64,000 bases of DNA from Paenibacillus massiliensis subsp. panacisoli DSM 21345 (GTDB taxonomy: Bacteria; Bacillota; Bacilli; Paenibacillales; Paenibacillaceae). A program made the translations under genes and the position numbers. Under the pieces are notes generated by a model, which saw only the letters and a program-made list of their open reading frames with translations, had not been told where the DNA came from and did no database searches. Shown one piece after another: positions 9,137 through 17,259 of this stretch; within the stretch, counting starts at the first letter, position 1, and the number at the start of each line of letters is the position of its first letter. Where the stretch lies: NCBI RefSeq assembly GCF_000426545.1, contig NZ_AUFO01000001.1, positions 248,001-312,000 on the forward strand, given 5' to 3'.

Positions 9137-9223
9137 TCTTGTGATGTTGTATGTACAGGCGAAAAATGGTATAGTATTGATTATTTGCTGAACGGTATTT
9201 CCTGTGAGAGTATCCAGTAACGA

Positions 9224-9256
9224 AGCCGGCTCCGGACTCACGGGGTCGGCTTTTGT
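9224..9256 (+). terminator. Terminator after aminotransferase gene
   Basis: Stem AGCCGGC / GTCGGCT (one G-T pair), a GC-rich loop and a TTTT run. It lies about 90 bp after the aminotransferase stop and ahead of ung. Confidence 0.65.
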
Positions 9257-9326
9257 GCTTGGCTCCAGAACTGCTGGATCGCATGGACAGCCCGTACGTA
9301 CATGATTTTAAACAGGTTAGGGGAGA

Positions 9327-10001
9327 ATGAAAGTGTTCGGTAACGATTGGGATGAGGTATTGCATGAGGAAATAAACAAACCCTATTTTAACGATCTGAG
9401 ATATACGCTCGCTAAAGAATACAAGCTTCATCAGGTATATCCGTCCAAGGAGAATCTGTTCTCTGCGCTTAAGCTGACTTCCTTCTCGGGTACCAAAGCC
9501 GTCATTCTGGGACAGGACCCATATCACGGCCCAGGACAGGCGCATGGGCTCAGCTTCTCGGTTATGCCTGGCGTCAGAGTACCACCTTCACTGAAAAATA
9601 TATATAAAGAGCTGCAGTCGGACCTTGATCTGTCTATTCCTGATCACGGCTATCTCATTCCATGGGCAGAGGAAGGCGTATTGCTGCTGAACAATGTACT
9701 TACGGTACGCCAAGGACAGCCTCAATCCCATCAAGGCATAGGCTGGGAGCAGTTCACCGATGCCGTCATTGCAGCGCTTAATGAGCGCGAGGAGCCAATA
9801 GTATTCATCTTATGGGGCAGTCATGCACAAAAAAAAGGTGAATTCATTAACGAGAGCAAGCATCTGGTCATTAAATCCAGTCATCCCAGTCCCTTCGCGG
9901 CACATCGAGGATTCTTTGGTAGCCGTCCATTCTCGCGGACGAATGAGTTCCTGCTGAGCAAGCAGCAGCAACCGATTAACTGGGAGCTTCAGAACCTATG
10001 A
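9327..10001 (+). CDS. ung: Uracil-DNA glycosylase
   Basis: Removes uracil from DNA in base-excision repair. The 224-residue length is standard for family 1. The catalytic water-activating motif GQDPYH (residues 62-67, Asp64) and the DNA-intercalation loop HPSPFAAHRGFFGSRPFS are intact, as is the uracil-binding block LLLNNVLTVRQGQPQSHQG. ATG 9327 follows AGGTTAGGGGAGA. The next gene starts within 20 bp, so the two are probably co-transcribed. Confidence 0.97.
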   Translation: MKVFGNDWDEVLHEEINKPYFNDLRYTLAKEYKLHQVYPSKENLFSALKLTSFSGTKAVILGQDPYHGPGQAHGLSFSVMPGVRVPPSLKNIYKELQSDLDLSIPDHGYLIPWAEEGVLLLNNVLTVRQGQPQSHQGIGWEQFTDAVIAALNEREEPIVFILWGSHAQKKGEFINESKHLVIKSSHPSPFAAHRGFFGSRPFSRTNEFLLSKQQQPINWELQNL

Positions 10002-10018
10002 CGAACGGAGGGGGGCAC

Positions 10019-10441
10019 ATGCGCCACTGGATCGGCCGCCATGTCATCGTGTCCTGCGGACCAGAGGGCAAGCGCAAGCTACGGGGAACCTTGGAGCATA
10101 TCAATTATTCACAGCAAAGTGTGGTCCTTGCCCCGCGTATGCTTCAGATCCCCTTTCAGGATATTCTGACGATTCAGGCAGCCCCACCGTTAAAGGAACG
10201 TCGTCTACCTTCTGTTGCGGCTCCGCATGTGGTGGGTTATATCATGAAGGAATCCTTGCAATTTGATAATGCGGTGTATTTTCAATCGGTCGTGACGATC
10301 TGGGAGGGAGATCGAATTCTGGCGTATGCCTGCAGACTACGCAGTCATGGACCGAATGAAGTGGTGCTGCAGGATGGACGTAGGCTGGACAAGCGTCATT
10401 ATACATTTGTGGTGCGATCTTTAAGAGGGCAAGGTAATTAG
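10019..10441 (+). CDS. Conserved-type small protein downstream of ung, function unknown
   Basis: 140 residues, soluble, mixed alpha/beta, basic. I do not recognise a named family. ATG 10019 is chosen because GGAGGGGGG (10007-10015) sits at ideal distance; an ATG at 9998 overlapping the ung stop by four bases would add seven residues but lacks a ribosome site. Segments such as GRHVIVSCGPEGKRKLRGTL and FQDILTIQAAP suggest a small beta-barrel that could bind nucleic acid or protein, but this is only an impression. Transcribed with ung; ends at a strong bidirectional terminator. Confidence 0.75.
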   Translation: MRHWIGRHVIVSCGPEGKRKLRGTLEHINYSQQSVVLAPRMLQIPFQDILTIQAAPPLKERRLPSVAAPHVVGYIMKESLQFDNAVYFQSVVTIWEGDRILAYACRLRSHGPNEVVLQDGRRLDKRHYTFVVRSLRGQGN

Positions 10442-10475
10442 CATGTGTTATCTGAAGTTGTTCCTGCTATACAAT

Positions 10476-10520
10476 AACAAAAGCAGCATGAGGCCGAATA
10501 GGCACCATGCTGCTTTTGTT
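10476..10520. terminator. Bidirectional terminator between convergent genes
   Basis: Perfect 15-bp stem AACAAAAGCAGCATG / CATGCTGCTTTTGTT around a 15-nt loop, with T runs on both strands. It separates the plus-strand ung operon from the minus-strand gene at 10558-10860. Confidence 0.85.
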
Positions 10521-10557
10521 GACTCTGTTGCTACTGTGTGGTTACTCTGATCTACAA

Positions 10558-10860
10558 TTACTCTACGCCATCCTTGTAATGGTTGGTCCAATTCTTGTCG
10601 CCTTTATGCATGAAGTCCTCTACAGTCTTCTCCAGCGTAGCGAGCAGCTGTTGCTTAATGTCATAAATGGTGGTGCGGAAGAGCTCCTCCTCGCGTCCGA
10701 CCACTTTCTCTCCATATAGTGCCTGGGCAGCGATAAATTTGCGGTGCTCCTCTACCAATTGATCAATGGATTCCAGAGCATGCTCCACATAATGGCTAAT
10801 TCCTTGTTGCTCGCGTGGAAGTAATGATTTCAAATATTGCACTTTCTCGATAGTAGGCAT
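10558..10860 (-). CDS. Small helical protein of unknown function (100 aa)
   Basis: A 100-residue, charged, all-helical protein (IEKVQYLKSLLPREQQGIS, VGREEELFRTTIYDIKQQLL) without signal peptide or membrane segment. ATG 10860 follows GGAGG with an 8-base spacer, a strong ribosome site, which together with the shared terminator downstream supports a real gene. I recognise no domain and give no function. Confidence 0.7.
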   Translation of the reverse strand: MPTIEKVQYLKSLLPREQQGISHYVEHALESIDQLVEEHRKFIAAQALYGEKVVGREEELFRTTIYDIKQQLLATLEKTVEDFMHKGDKNWTNHYKDGVE

Positions 10861-11298
10861 ATCGAATTCCTCCGTTCAATTAGTTAATCCGTAAAAACCC
10901 CCGGAACAGCGAACTGTCTCTCATCTTTATGTCACTAATTATACAATGTTTTCGGAAAATTTTCATTACTTTTTTATGGGAATGTGATTTTTTTAATATT
11001 CTTATTTTCAAAAAAAGAAACGAGAGCGTGTGTGAGAGGCTGCGGACCGCGCCAATGGACTACTTGCAATCATCCTTGCAAGCAGAACAGCAAAGTTAGA
11101 GGGAGGAAGTGAATGCAGGACCTAAGCAGGCTGTAGGCCCTGTGGCTGCCATATGTATGTATCGTAGAGCAGAAGTATGTGTGGCCCGACTGGCAAGGCT
11201 GCGTGATCCATGATGCGTAAGGTCAGGGCCAGGCATTTTAGATTTAAGAGGAATTCGTGCTATAATTGCATAAATTTCAGGAAAGGTTGACTGGTGAG
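10861..11298. other. Intergenic stretch without recognised gene
   Basis: 438 bases. The left end is AT-rich and probably carries the promoter of the minus-strand gene (TATAAT near 10941). The rest has no convincing ORF; one GGGAGGAAGTGA-ATG combination near 11101-11114 opens only a seven-codon frame. No tRNA or riboswitch signature was seen. Confidence 0.5.
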
Positions 11299-11388
11299 AT
11301 GAAGCTTTTTAAAGGTATGTTTTGGGGAATCCTCATCAGCATTGTATTATGGATTGCCATATTCGGGCTGATTCGGGGACTGCAGTAG
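11299..11388 (+). CDS. Tiny membrane protein (29 aa)
   Basis: ATG 11299 to TAG 11388 encodes MKLFKGMF followed by one long hydrophobic segment (GILISIVLWIAIFGLI) and a short RGLQ tail: a single-span membrane peptide with a positive N terminus. A weak ribosome site (GGTTGA, GGTGAG) precedes it. Many Firmicutes carry such peptides; function unknown. It converges on the next minus-strand gene. Confidence 0.55.
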   Translation: MKLFKGMFWGILISIVLWIAIFGLIRGLQ

Positions 11389-11422
11389 CACTAGCTCAGC
11401 TTCAGCAATATCCCACCACGAT

Positions 11423-11623
11423 TTAGACGATAACCTTGGTAACGCTCTTGATATCCTGATTAGAGAGTTGATACATATTATGATCGTCATACAGTATCCA
11501 TTGATCCGTTCCTGGTAGCGGTCGTAACCATCCGAATACGATGGTCTCATCAACCAGCTTGAGGATGACTGCCTGGGGATGATCCAGTACGGGATGATTG
11601 TGCTCATGATCATGCTCATGCAT
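11423..11623 (-). CDS. Small His-rich protein of unknown function (66 aa)
   Basis: Starts MHEHDHEHNHPVLDHP, a histidine/acidic N terminus that could bind a metal, followed by a compact beta-rich part (KLVDETIVFGWLRPLPGTD, WILYDDHNMYQLSNQDIKS). ATG 11623 is preceded by AAAGGAGG with a 9-base spacer, a strong ribosome site. No family recognised; metal binding is only suggested by composition. Confidence 0.7.
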   Translation of the reverse strand: MHEHDHEHNHPVLDHPQAVILKLVDETIVFGWLRPLPGTDQWILYDDHNMYQLSNQDIKSVTKVIV

Positions 11624-11808
11624 TACTGTGTGCCTCCTTTCCGATGCTCATACTATCATTTTCGACGGAAAGCAATTCATTGTTTATAGATATTGAGCCA
11701 ATGAATCAAATTTTACATATCAGGATTATAAATAATTCCAGTCGCATCCCCAGGCCTCGCTAACAAGCTTGTCCACCGTGAGCCCCCACGTGAATGAAGG
11801 GGTTATGT

Positions 11809-12060
11809 TCAACGTTGTCGCCTTCTATTCCATTCGTCCAGCAGCGTGATGTCATACAGATCCGCATTAATAGGCCCTTTCTCGTTGCTATACTTGATTT
11901 TGATTAAGGACAGCAGATCGAACATGTCGCTTAGTACGCCAAAAAAGGAGCCGAGAATGGCCAGGTCATCCGCCGAAAGATCGTCCAGGAACTGTAAGCC
12001 GTTCGATTGTGAAGGAGCTGCTTTCTTGCCGGAAATCCCCTTTTTCGCCAAGTCAATCAC
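11809..12060 (-). CDS. Small helical protein, unknown function (83 aa)
   Basis: Begins at GTG 12060, directly after an in-frame stop, with only a weak ribosome site (GGAAGCAG). The 83 residues have a basic N terminus (LAKKGISGKKAAP) and an amphipathic helical centre (LDDLSADDLAILGSFFGVL, DMFDLLSLIKIKYS). Codon use looks coding, but no family is recognised. It may be a short intact gene or the tail of a longer one that lost its 5' part. Confidence 0.5.
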   Translation of the reverse strand: MIDLAKKGISGKKAAPSQSNGLQFLDDLSADDLAILGSFFGVLSDMFDLLSLIKIKYSNEKGPINADLYDITLLDEWNRRRQR

Positions 12061-12335
12061 CTGCTTCCGGGTAAGTTATGCGGACTTTGGATACTCAGGA
12101 TAGTATATGTCCGTAGACGGAGAGACTCCTATGCCTTTACCCAAAAAAAGCGAGATTTAAGGCCTCTTTTCGCTGTGCACTTGTCCTAATTGCGTAGAAT
12201 CGGCAACTTACAGTAGCCCAGAATGGCTAACCCGACTATGATTTTGTTCGCAGTCATCCGGCACGGGCCCGTCTATGATGGGAATTGGCTCATTGTATAC
12301 GCAAAGGCCTATAATCGTGTCAGAGGAGGATAACC

Positions 12336-13487
12336 ATGAGTACGCATGTGTTCTACGTTCCGCCCGTGAATGTGATGGGTAAAGGTTGCCTGCAGGAGAT
12401 TGGACCTAGCCTGAAGGAGATGAAGCTCTCCAAGCCACTTGTAGTTACGGATGCATTTCTGCTGAAGAGTGGCATTGCCGGCAAGGTACTAACGATTCTG
12501 GATGAAGCTGCGATCCCTTATGCAGTCTATAGCGATGTAAGACCCAATCCTACCTGTAAAAATGTGCATGATGGTGTTAAATTCCTGAAGTCGGAAGGCT
12601 GCGACTCGCTGATCTCCATTGGAGGAGGCTCACCGCAGGATACGGCTAAGGCCATAGGAATTATTGCAACGAATGGCGGACATATCAGAGATTATGAAGG
12701 CGTTCACAAATCTGCGCATAAATCACTCCCGATTATCGCGGTGAATACGACAGCAGGCACCTCCAGTGAGGTCACCATCAACTATGTCATTACGGATGAG
12801 GAACGCAAGGTAAAGATGGTCATGGTGGACAAGAACAGCCTCGCATCCATCTCGGTCAATGATCCGGAATTAATGGTCGATAAGCCGGCAGATCTGACAG
12901 CAGCGACAGGTATGGATGCGCTTACGCATGCGGTTGAAGCTCTGGTCACGCCAGGCGCTTATCCTGTGACAGATGCTACGGCGCTGGCTGCGGTGGAACT
13001 CATCTTCCAATACCTGCCGCGTGCAGTGGCGAATGGCCATGATCTAGAGGCCAGAGAGCAGCTGGTCTATGCTGTATTTCTTGGCGGTATGGCGTTCAAT
13101 AATGCTGGTCTTGGCTATGTTCATGCGATGGCACATCAGCTGGGCGGCGTGTATGACCTGCCTCACGGGGTGTGCAATGCGATGCTGCTGCCCTATGTGG
13201 AGGAGGAGAATGCCAAGCATGTGCCACACCGCTTCCGCGGGATTGCAAGAGCGATAGGCCTGAATGTTGAAGAGCGGACGGATCAGGAGTGTGCGGATTA
13301 TGTCATTGAGTCCATCAAGCGTTTGTCACAAGAGGTGGGCATTCCAGCCACATTGTCTGAGCTGGGTGTGAATGAAGTCGATCTGGAGCTGCTGGCTGAC
13401 AATGCAATGAAGGATGCCTGTGCACCGGGAAATCCTTTTACACCTACCAAGGATGAAGTTATTGCAATGTTCCGTAAAATTCTGTAA
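12336..13487 (+). CDS. Iron-dependent alcohol dehydrogenase (lactaldehyde reductase-like)
   Basis: Group III (Fe) alcohol dehydrogenase, 383 residues. The NAD-binding motif GGGSPQDTAKA is at about 95-105, and metal ligands lie in the blocks GMDALTHAVEAL (Asp/His) and HAMAHQLGGVYDLPHGVCNA (two His). ATG 12336 follows AGAGGAGGATAACC. It stands just upstream of the rhamnose genes, so the likely role is FucO-like reduction of L-lactaldehyde to 1,2-propanediol with NADH, a redox-balancing branch. General alcohol oxidation is the alternative. It has its own terminator, so it is a separate transcription unit. Confidence 0.88.
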   Translation: MSTHVFYVPPVNVMGKGCLQEIGPSLKEMKLSKPLVVTDAFLLKSGIAGKVLTILDEAAIPYAVYSDVRPNPTCKNVHDGVKFLKSEGCDSLISIGGGSPQDTAKAIGIIATNGGHIRDYEGVHKSAHKSLPIIAVNTTAGTSSEVTINYVITDEERKVKMVMVDKNSLASISVNDPELMVDKPADLTAATGMDALTHAVEALVTPGAYPVTDATALAAVELIFQYLPRAVANGHDLEAREQLVYAVFLGGMAFNNAGLGYVHAMAHQLGGVYDLPHGVCNAMLLPYVEEENAKHVPHRFRGIARAIGLNVEERTDQECADYVIESIKRLSQEVGIPATLSELGVNEVDLELLADNAMKDACAPGNPFTPTKDEVIAMFRKIL

Positions 13488-13525
13488 TTAACCAAGTGAA
13501 CAACAGAGAAAACGAAAAAAAATAA

Positions 13526-13567
13526 AGCCGTAACGAACCATAGTGAGGTTTGTTACGGTTTTATTTT
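13526..13567 (+). terminator. Terminator after alcohol dehydrogenase gene
   Basis: Stem AGCCGTAACGAACC / GGTTTGTTACGGTT with a 7-nt loop, followed by TTATTTT. Strong intrinsic terminator isolating the dehydrogenase gene from the rhamnose operon. Confidence 0.85.
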
Positions 13568-13611
13568 GAGTTTGAGAATAAAATCACTTTGAATATTTTT
13601 GTTTATTTGTG

Positions 13612-13640
13612 TTTTCAAAGACAAACAAAGATGATATAGT
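13612..13640 (+). promoter_or_regulatory. Probable sigma-A promoter of rhaEW
   Basis: -35-like TTTTCA (13612-13617), a 17-bp spacer, and -10-like TATAGT (13635-13640). Expected start near 13647. The spacer and flanks contain a TTTGTTT...AAACAAA dyad that could be the site of a local regulator. Confidence 0.5.
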
Positions 13641-13652
13641 CTTTTTAAGTTC

Positions 13653-13667
13653 ATGATAACGCTAACA
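13653..13667 (+). promoter_or_regulatory. cre site just downstream of the rhaEW promoter
   Basis: ATGATAACGCTAACA fits the CcpA consensus with one mismatch and good dyad symmetry (AACGCTA core). Its position a few bases after the expected transcription start is typical for CcpA roadblock repression of sugar operons. Confidence 0.6.
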
Positions 13668-13692
13668 AATAAAAATATTCGGAGGTATGGGT

Positions 13693-15762
13693 ATGGTACA
13701 GAGTTTGTGGGACGCACAGAAGGCATCTGGGATCCAGGAGGGACTGGCACAGCTGGTATACCGCTCCAATCTGCTGGGGACAGACCGCCGGGTATGTAAC
13801 TGGGGTGGAGGCAATACCTCCAGTAAGACGGTAATCCAGGATTTCCGCGGTCGCGATATCGAAGTCATGTATGTGAAGGGCAGCGGCTCTGATCTGGCTA
13901 CAATGAAGGAAGGCAATTTCACAGGGCTTCGGATGGAGGATGTCCGTCCGCTATACGAGCTAGATGAAATGTCTGATGAGGATATGGTTGCGTATCTGGC
14001 GAATTGCATGGTAGATCCGAAGCATCCTCGTGCTTCTATCGAGACGCTGTTACATGCGTTCCTGCCGTTCAAGCATGTGGATCATACACATCCGGATGCG
14101 ATCATCAGCTTGTGTTGTGCGGATAACGGCCAGGAGATCGCGCGTGAGATTTTCGGAGATAGCTTCGTATGGGTGCCTTACATCCGTCCAGGCTTCACAT
14201 TATCGAAGATGATCGCTCAAGGGGTACGGAATAACCCGCAGGCAGAGCTTGTGTTGATGGAGAAGCACGGTCTGGTTACTTGGGGCGATACGGCTGAGGA
14301 AAGCTACGCCAAGACGATCGAGATGATCAACAAGGCTGAGGCGTATATCGAGGCACGTGTAAATGAGGAGCAGCTCTTTGGTGGAGCCAAGAGCAAGCCA
14401 TTGCCAGCGGAAGAGCGTAGCCGTATTGCTGCGTCCCTGATGCCATTCATCCGCGGAGCTGTCAGCGACGAGAAGACGATGATGCTGACCTTTGACGATG
14501 CGGACGACGTGCTGCAATTCGTATCGGGTAAGGATGCGCCGCAGCTGTCGCAGGTAGGAGCAGCTTGCCCGGATCATCTGGTGCATACGAAGGTCGTGCC
14601 GCTGTTCATTAACTGGACTCCAGATGCTAGCGACGTAGAAGGTCTGAGAAAGCTGTTGGCCGAAGGAATTGCTGCATACAAGGAGCAGTACAAGGCTTAC
14701 TTCGAGCGGAACAAGCATGAAGGAGATGTCATGTTCGAGGCAGCTCCGCGCGTCATTCTGATTCCGGGGATCGGCATGATCAATACGGGTAAGAACTGGA
14801 GCAACTCGAAGGTCAGCGGAGCGTTGTATCATCGGGCCATTGCGGTGATGCGTGGTGCGACGGCGCTCGGTAATTTCGTATCGCTGAGCGAGAATGAGTC
14901 GTACAACGTGGAATACTGGCCGCTGGAGCTATACAAGCTGTCTTTGGCACCAGCTGAAGCTGAATTCTCCCGTAAGGTGGCCCTGATCACAGGCGGCGCA
15001 GGCGGAATCGGTAGTGAGACGGCACGTCGTCTGGTCGAGGAAGGCGCACATGTAGTGCTGGCTGACCTGAACCTCGAGGGCGCTCAAAAGGTTGCCGACG
15101 AGATCAATGCCCAATTTGGAGAGCATCGTGCTCTGGCTGTACGGATGGACGTAACGAATGAGGAGCAGGTTACAGCAGCCTATGCCGAAGCAGCACTTCA
15201 TTATGGCGGTGTGGATATCCTCGTGAACAATGCGGGACTCGCCACCTCCAGCCCATTTGATGAGACATCTCTCAAAGAATGGAACCTGAATATGAATGTG
15301 CTCGGTACAGGCTACTTTCTGGTAGCACGCGAGGCCTTCAAGACTATGAAGGAGCAGGCGCTGGGCGGGAGCATGATCTTCATCGGCTCCAAAAACTCCG
15401 TATTTGCCGGCAAAAATGTAACTGCCTACAGCTCTGCCAAAGCGCTGGAAGCACATCTGGCACGCTGTATTGCAGCTGAAGGCGGAGAGCTTGGCATTCG
15501 GGTCAACACGATTCTGCCAGATGCGATTCTGCAAGGCTCTGCGATCTGGAATTCCAACTGGAGAAATGAACGAGCTGCGGCCTATGGCATCGAGCCTGAC
15601 CAATTAGAGGAGCACTATCGCAAACGCACGACGCTTCTGGTCAACATCTATCCTAGAGATATCGCAGAGGGCGTTGCTTTCTTCGCTTCCTCCAAAGCAG
15701 CGAAGACGACGGGCTGTATGATGACCATTGATGGCGGTGTACCAGCGGCATTTACGCGCTAA
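13693..15762 (+). CDS. rhaEW: Bifunctional rhamnulose-1-phosphate aldolase / lactaldehyde dehydrogenase
   Basis: Two-domain, 689-residue enzyme of the B. subtilis YuxG (RhaEW) type. The N-terminal class II aldolase domain has the Zn-ligand block HVDHTHPDAI and splits rhamnulose-1-phosphate into DHAP and L-lactaldehyde. From about residue 428 a short-chain dehydrogenase follows, with GGAGGIG nucleotide motif, NNAGLA and the YSSAK catalytic Tyr/Lys (about 577-581); in this family it oxidises lactaldehyde to L-lactate with NAD. ATG 13693 is preferred over ATG 13687 because GGAGG (13681-13685) is too close to the latter. First gene of the rhamnose cluster, under a promoter with a cre site. Confidence 0.93.
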   Translation: MVQSLWDAQKASGIQEGLAQLVYRSNLLGTDRRVCNWGGGNTSSKTVIQDFRGRDIEVMYVKGSGSDLATMKEGNFTGLRMEDVRPLYELDEMSDEDMVAYLANCMVDPKHPRASIETLLHAFLPFKHVDHTHPDAIISLCCADNGQEIAREIFGDSFVWVPYIRPGFTLSKMIAQGVRNNPQAELVLMEKHGLVTWGDTAEESYAKTIEMINKAEAYIEARVNEEQLFGGAKSKPLPAEERSRIAASLMPFIRGAVSDEKTMMLTFDDADDVLQFVSGKDAPQLSQVGAACPDHLVHTKVVPLFINWTPDASDVEGLRKLLAEGIAAYKEQYKAYFERNKHEGDVMFEAAPRVILIPGIGMINTGKNWSNSKVSGALYHRAIAVMRGATALGNFVSLSENESYNVEYWPLELYKLSLAPAEAEFSRKVALITGGAGGIGSETARRLVEEGAHVVLADLNLEGAQKVADEINAQFGEHRALAVRMDVTNEEQVTAAYAEAALHYGGVDILVNNAGLATSSPFDETSLKEWNLNMNVLGTGYFLVAREAFKTMKEQALGGSMIFIGSKNSVFAGKNVTAYSSAKALEAHLARCIAAEGGELGIRVNTILPDAILQGSAIWNSNWRNERAAAYGIEPDQLEEHYRKRTTLLVNIYPRDIAEGVAFFASSKAAKTTGCMMTIDGGVPAAFTR

Positions 15763-16038
15763 TCTGTCGACTCAGCGGTAAGTCACGTCCTGAGCGGTGA
15801 GATAACTACAGGATTCCGGCGATCAAGCTATTCTCAGCGTATTCATAAAAATGATGAATGATTATGTAGTAATGAATCGTTGTGCCATACACAACCCATA
15901 CACAAGCCATACACATGCAGGAGTGGCGGATGGAAATGAAGGACGTTACGGATCATGGTTACAGGAATCAGTTCCGAATATTTCTTTTCATCCGCTGCTC
16001 CGGGTCATATAGAACGATAATCAGAGGAGGACTTCAGC

Positions 16039-17259
16039 ATGTCGGATAAGGCATATCAATTATTTGAAGAAATACAGCAGGCTAGAGGAGTTCAGCTGGA
16101 TGTAGTGAAGAAGAAGCTGAAGCAGCTGCAGATCGAGACTCCATCATGGGGCTACGGAGATTCAGGTACCCGTTTCAAGGTATTCCAGAAGACAGGGGTG
16201 CCACGCAATCCGTTCGAGAAGCTGGAGGATGCAGCCCAGGTACACAAGGTAACAGGTCTGTGTTCCTCGGTAGCGATCCATATTCCTTGGGATAAAGTCG
16301 ACGATTATGGACAGCTTCGCAGTCATGCAGAGAGCCTGGGGCTCAAGATCGGTGCGATCAACCCGAACTTGTTCCAGGAAGATGATTACATGCTGGGTAG
16401 CGTGACGAATGCGGATGCAGCGATTCGCAAGAAGGCCACCGAGCATCTGCTGGAGTGCGTAGACGTGGCCAAGGAGACGGGGTCCAGGGATATCAGTCTT
16501 TGGTTCGCGGACGGTACGAATTATCCGGGACAAGGGCATATTCGCAAGCGCAAGCAATGGATGCTGGAGTCGCTCCAGACCATGTATAATGCACTGACTC
16601 CACAGATGCGCATGCTGATCGAATATAAGGCATTTGAGCCAGCCTTCTATCATACAGACATTGCTGACTGGGGCATGGCCTTCAACTACGCGCTCAAGCT
16701 TGGACCACAGGCACAGGTGCTCGTTGATACAGGTCATCACCTGCCGGGAGCGAACATCGAGCATATCGTAGCCTACCTGATTGATGAACAGCGTCTGGGA
16801 GGATTCCATTTTAACAGCTATAAATATGCTGATGACGACCTCATTGTGGGTGCGATCAACCCTTATGAGCTGTTCCTGATCTTCTATCAGATTCTGGATG
16901 CAGCTGGAGATTCGGATCAGGCGATTCAGGATACCGTGAGCAATATTGCCTATATGATCGACCAATCCCATAATATTGAACAGAAGATTCCGGCCATGAT
17001 TCGTTCTGTATTGAACGTACAGACTCAATATGCGAAGGCGCTGCTGATTAATCATGCAGAGGTAGCGGAAGCAGCGGAGCGCGGGGATGTGCTTGCAGCC
17101 GAGGATGCTGTCCGTCAAGCCTTCGAATTCGATGTGGCTCCGTTACTGCGAGCTGTTCGCGAGGAGCAGGGATTGCCTGCAGATCCGATGAAGGCGTATT
17201 TGTCTAGTGACTATGCCCAGCAGATTACTGCCAGAGGCAAGGGCGGTGCCAGCTGGTGA
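16039..17259 (+). CDS. rhaI: L-rhamnose isomerase (Gram-positive/RhaI type)
   Basis: Converts L-rhamnose to L-rhamnulose. The 406-residue TIM-barrel protein shows ETPSWGYGDSGTRFKVF, WFADGTNYPGQGHIRKRK, LIEYKAFEPAFYHTDIADWG and VDTGHHLPGANIEHIVAYL, with the Glu, Asp and His metal ligands expected for this isomerase family, which differs from E. coli RhaA. ATG 16039 follows AGAGGAGGACTTCAGC. The 276-bp gap after rhaEW has no clear terminator and may hold a second promoter. The stop overlaps the rhaB start by four bases, so translation of the two is probably coupled. Confidence 0.95.
   Translation: MSDKAYQLFEEIQQARGVQLDVVKKKLKQLQIETPSWGYGDSGTRFKVFQKTGVPRNPFEKLEDAAQVHKVTGLCSSVAIHIPWDKVDDYGQLRSHAESLGLKIGAINPNLFQEDDYMLGSVTNADAAIRKKATEHLLECVDVAKETGSRDISLWFADGTNYPGQGHIRKRKQWMLESLQTMYNALTPQMRMLIEYKAFEPAFYHTDIADWGMAFNYALKLGPQAQVLVDTGHHLPGANIEHIVAYLIDEQRLGGFHFNSYKYADDDLIVGAINPYELFLIFYQILDAAGDSDQAIQDTVSNIAYMIDQSHNIEQKIPAMIRSVLNVQTQYAKALLINHAEVAEAAERGDVLAAEDAVRQAFEFDVAPLLRAVREEQGLPADPMKAYLSSDYAQQITARGKGGASW

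Noticed and set aside
12061..12335. Riboswitch or cre site before the alcohol dehydrogenase
   Set aside because: A cre-like string (TGTATACGCAAAGG) has two mismatches at key positions and no riboswitch signature was found.
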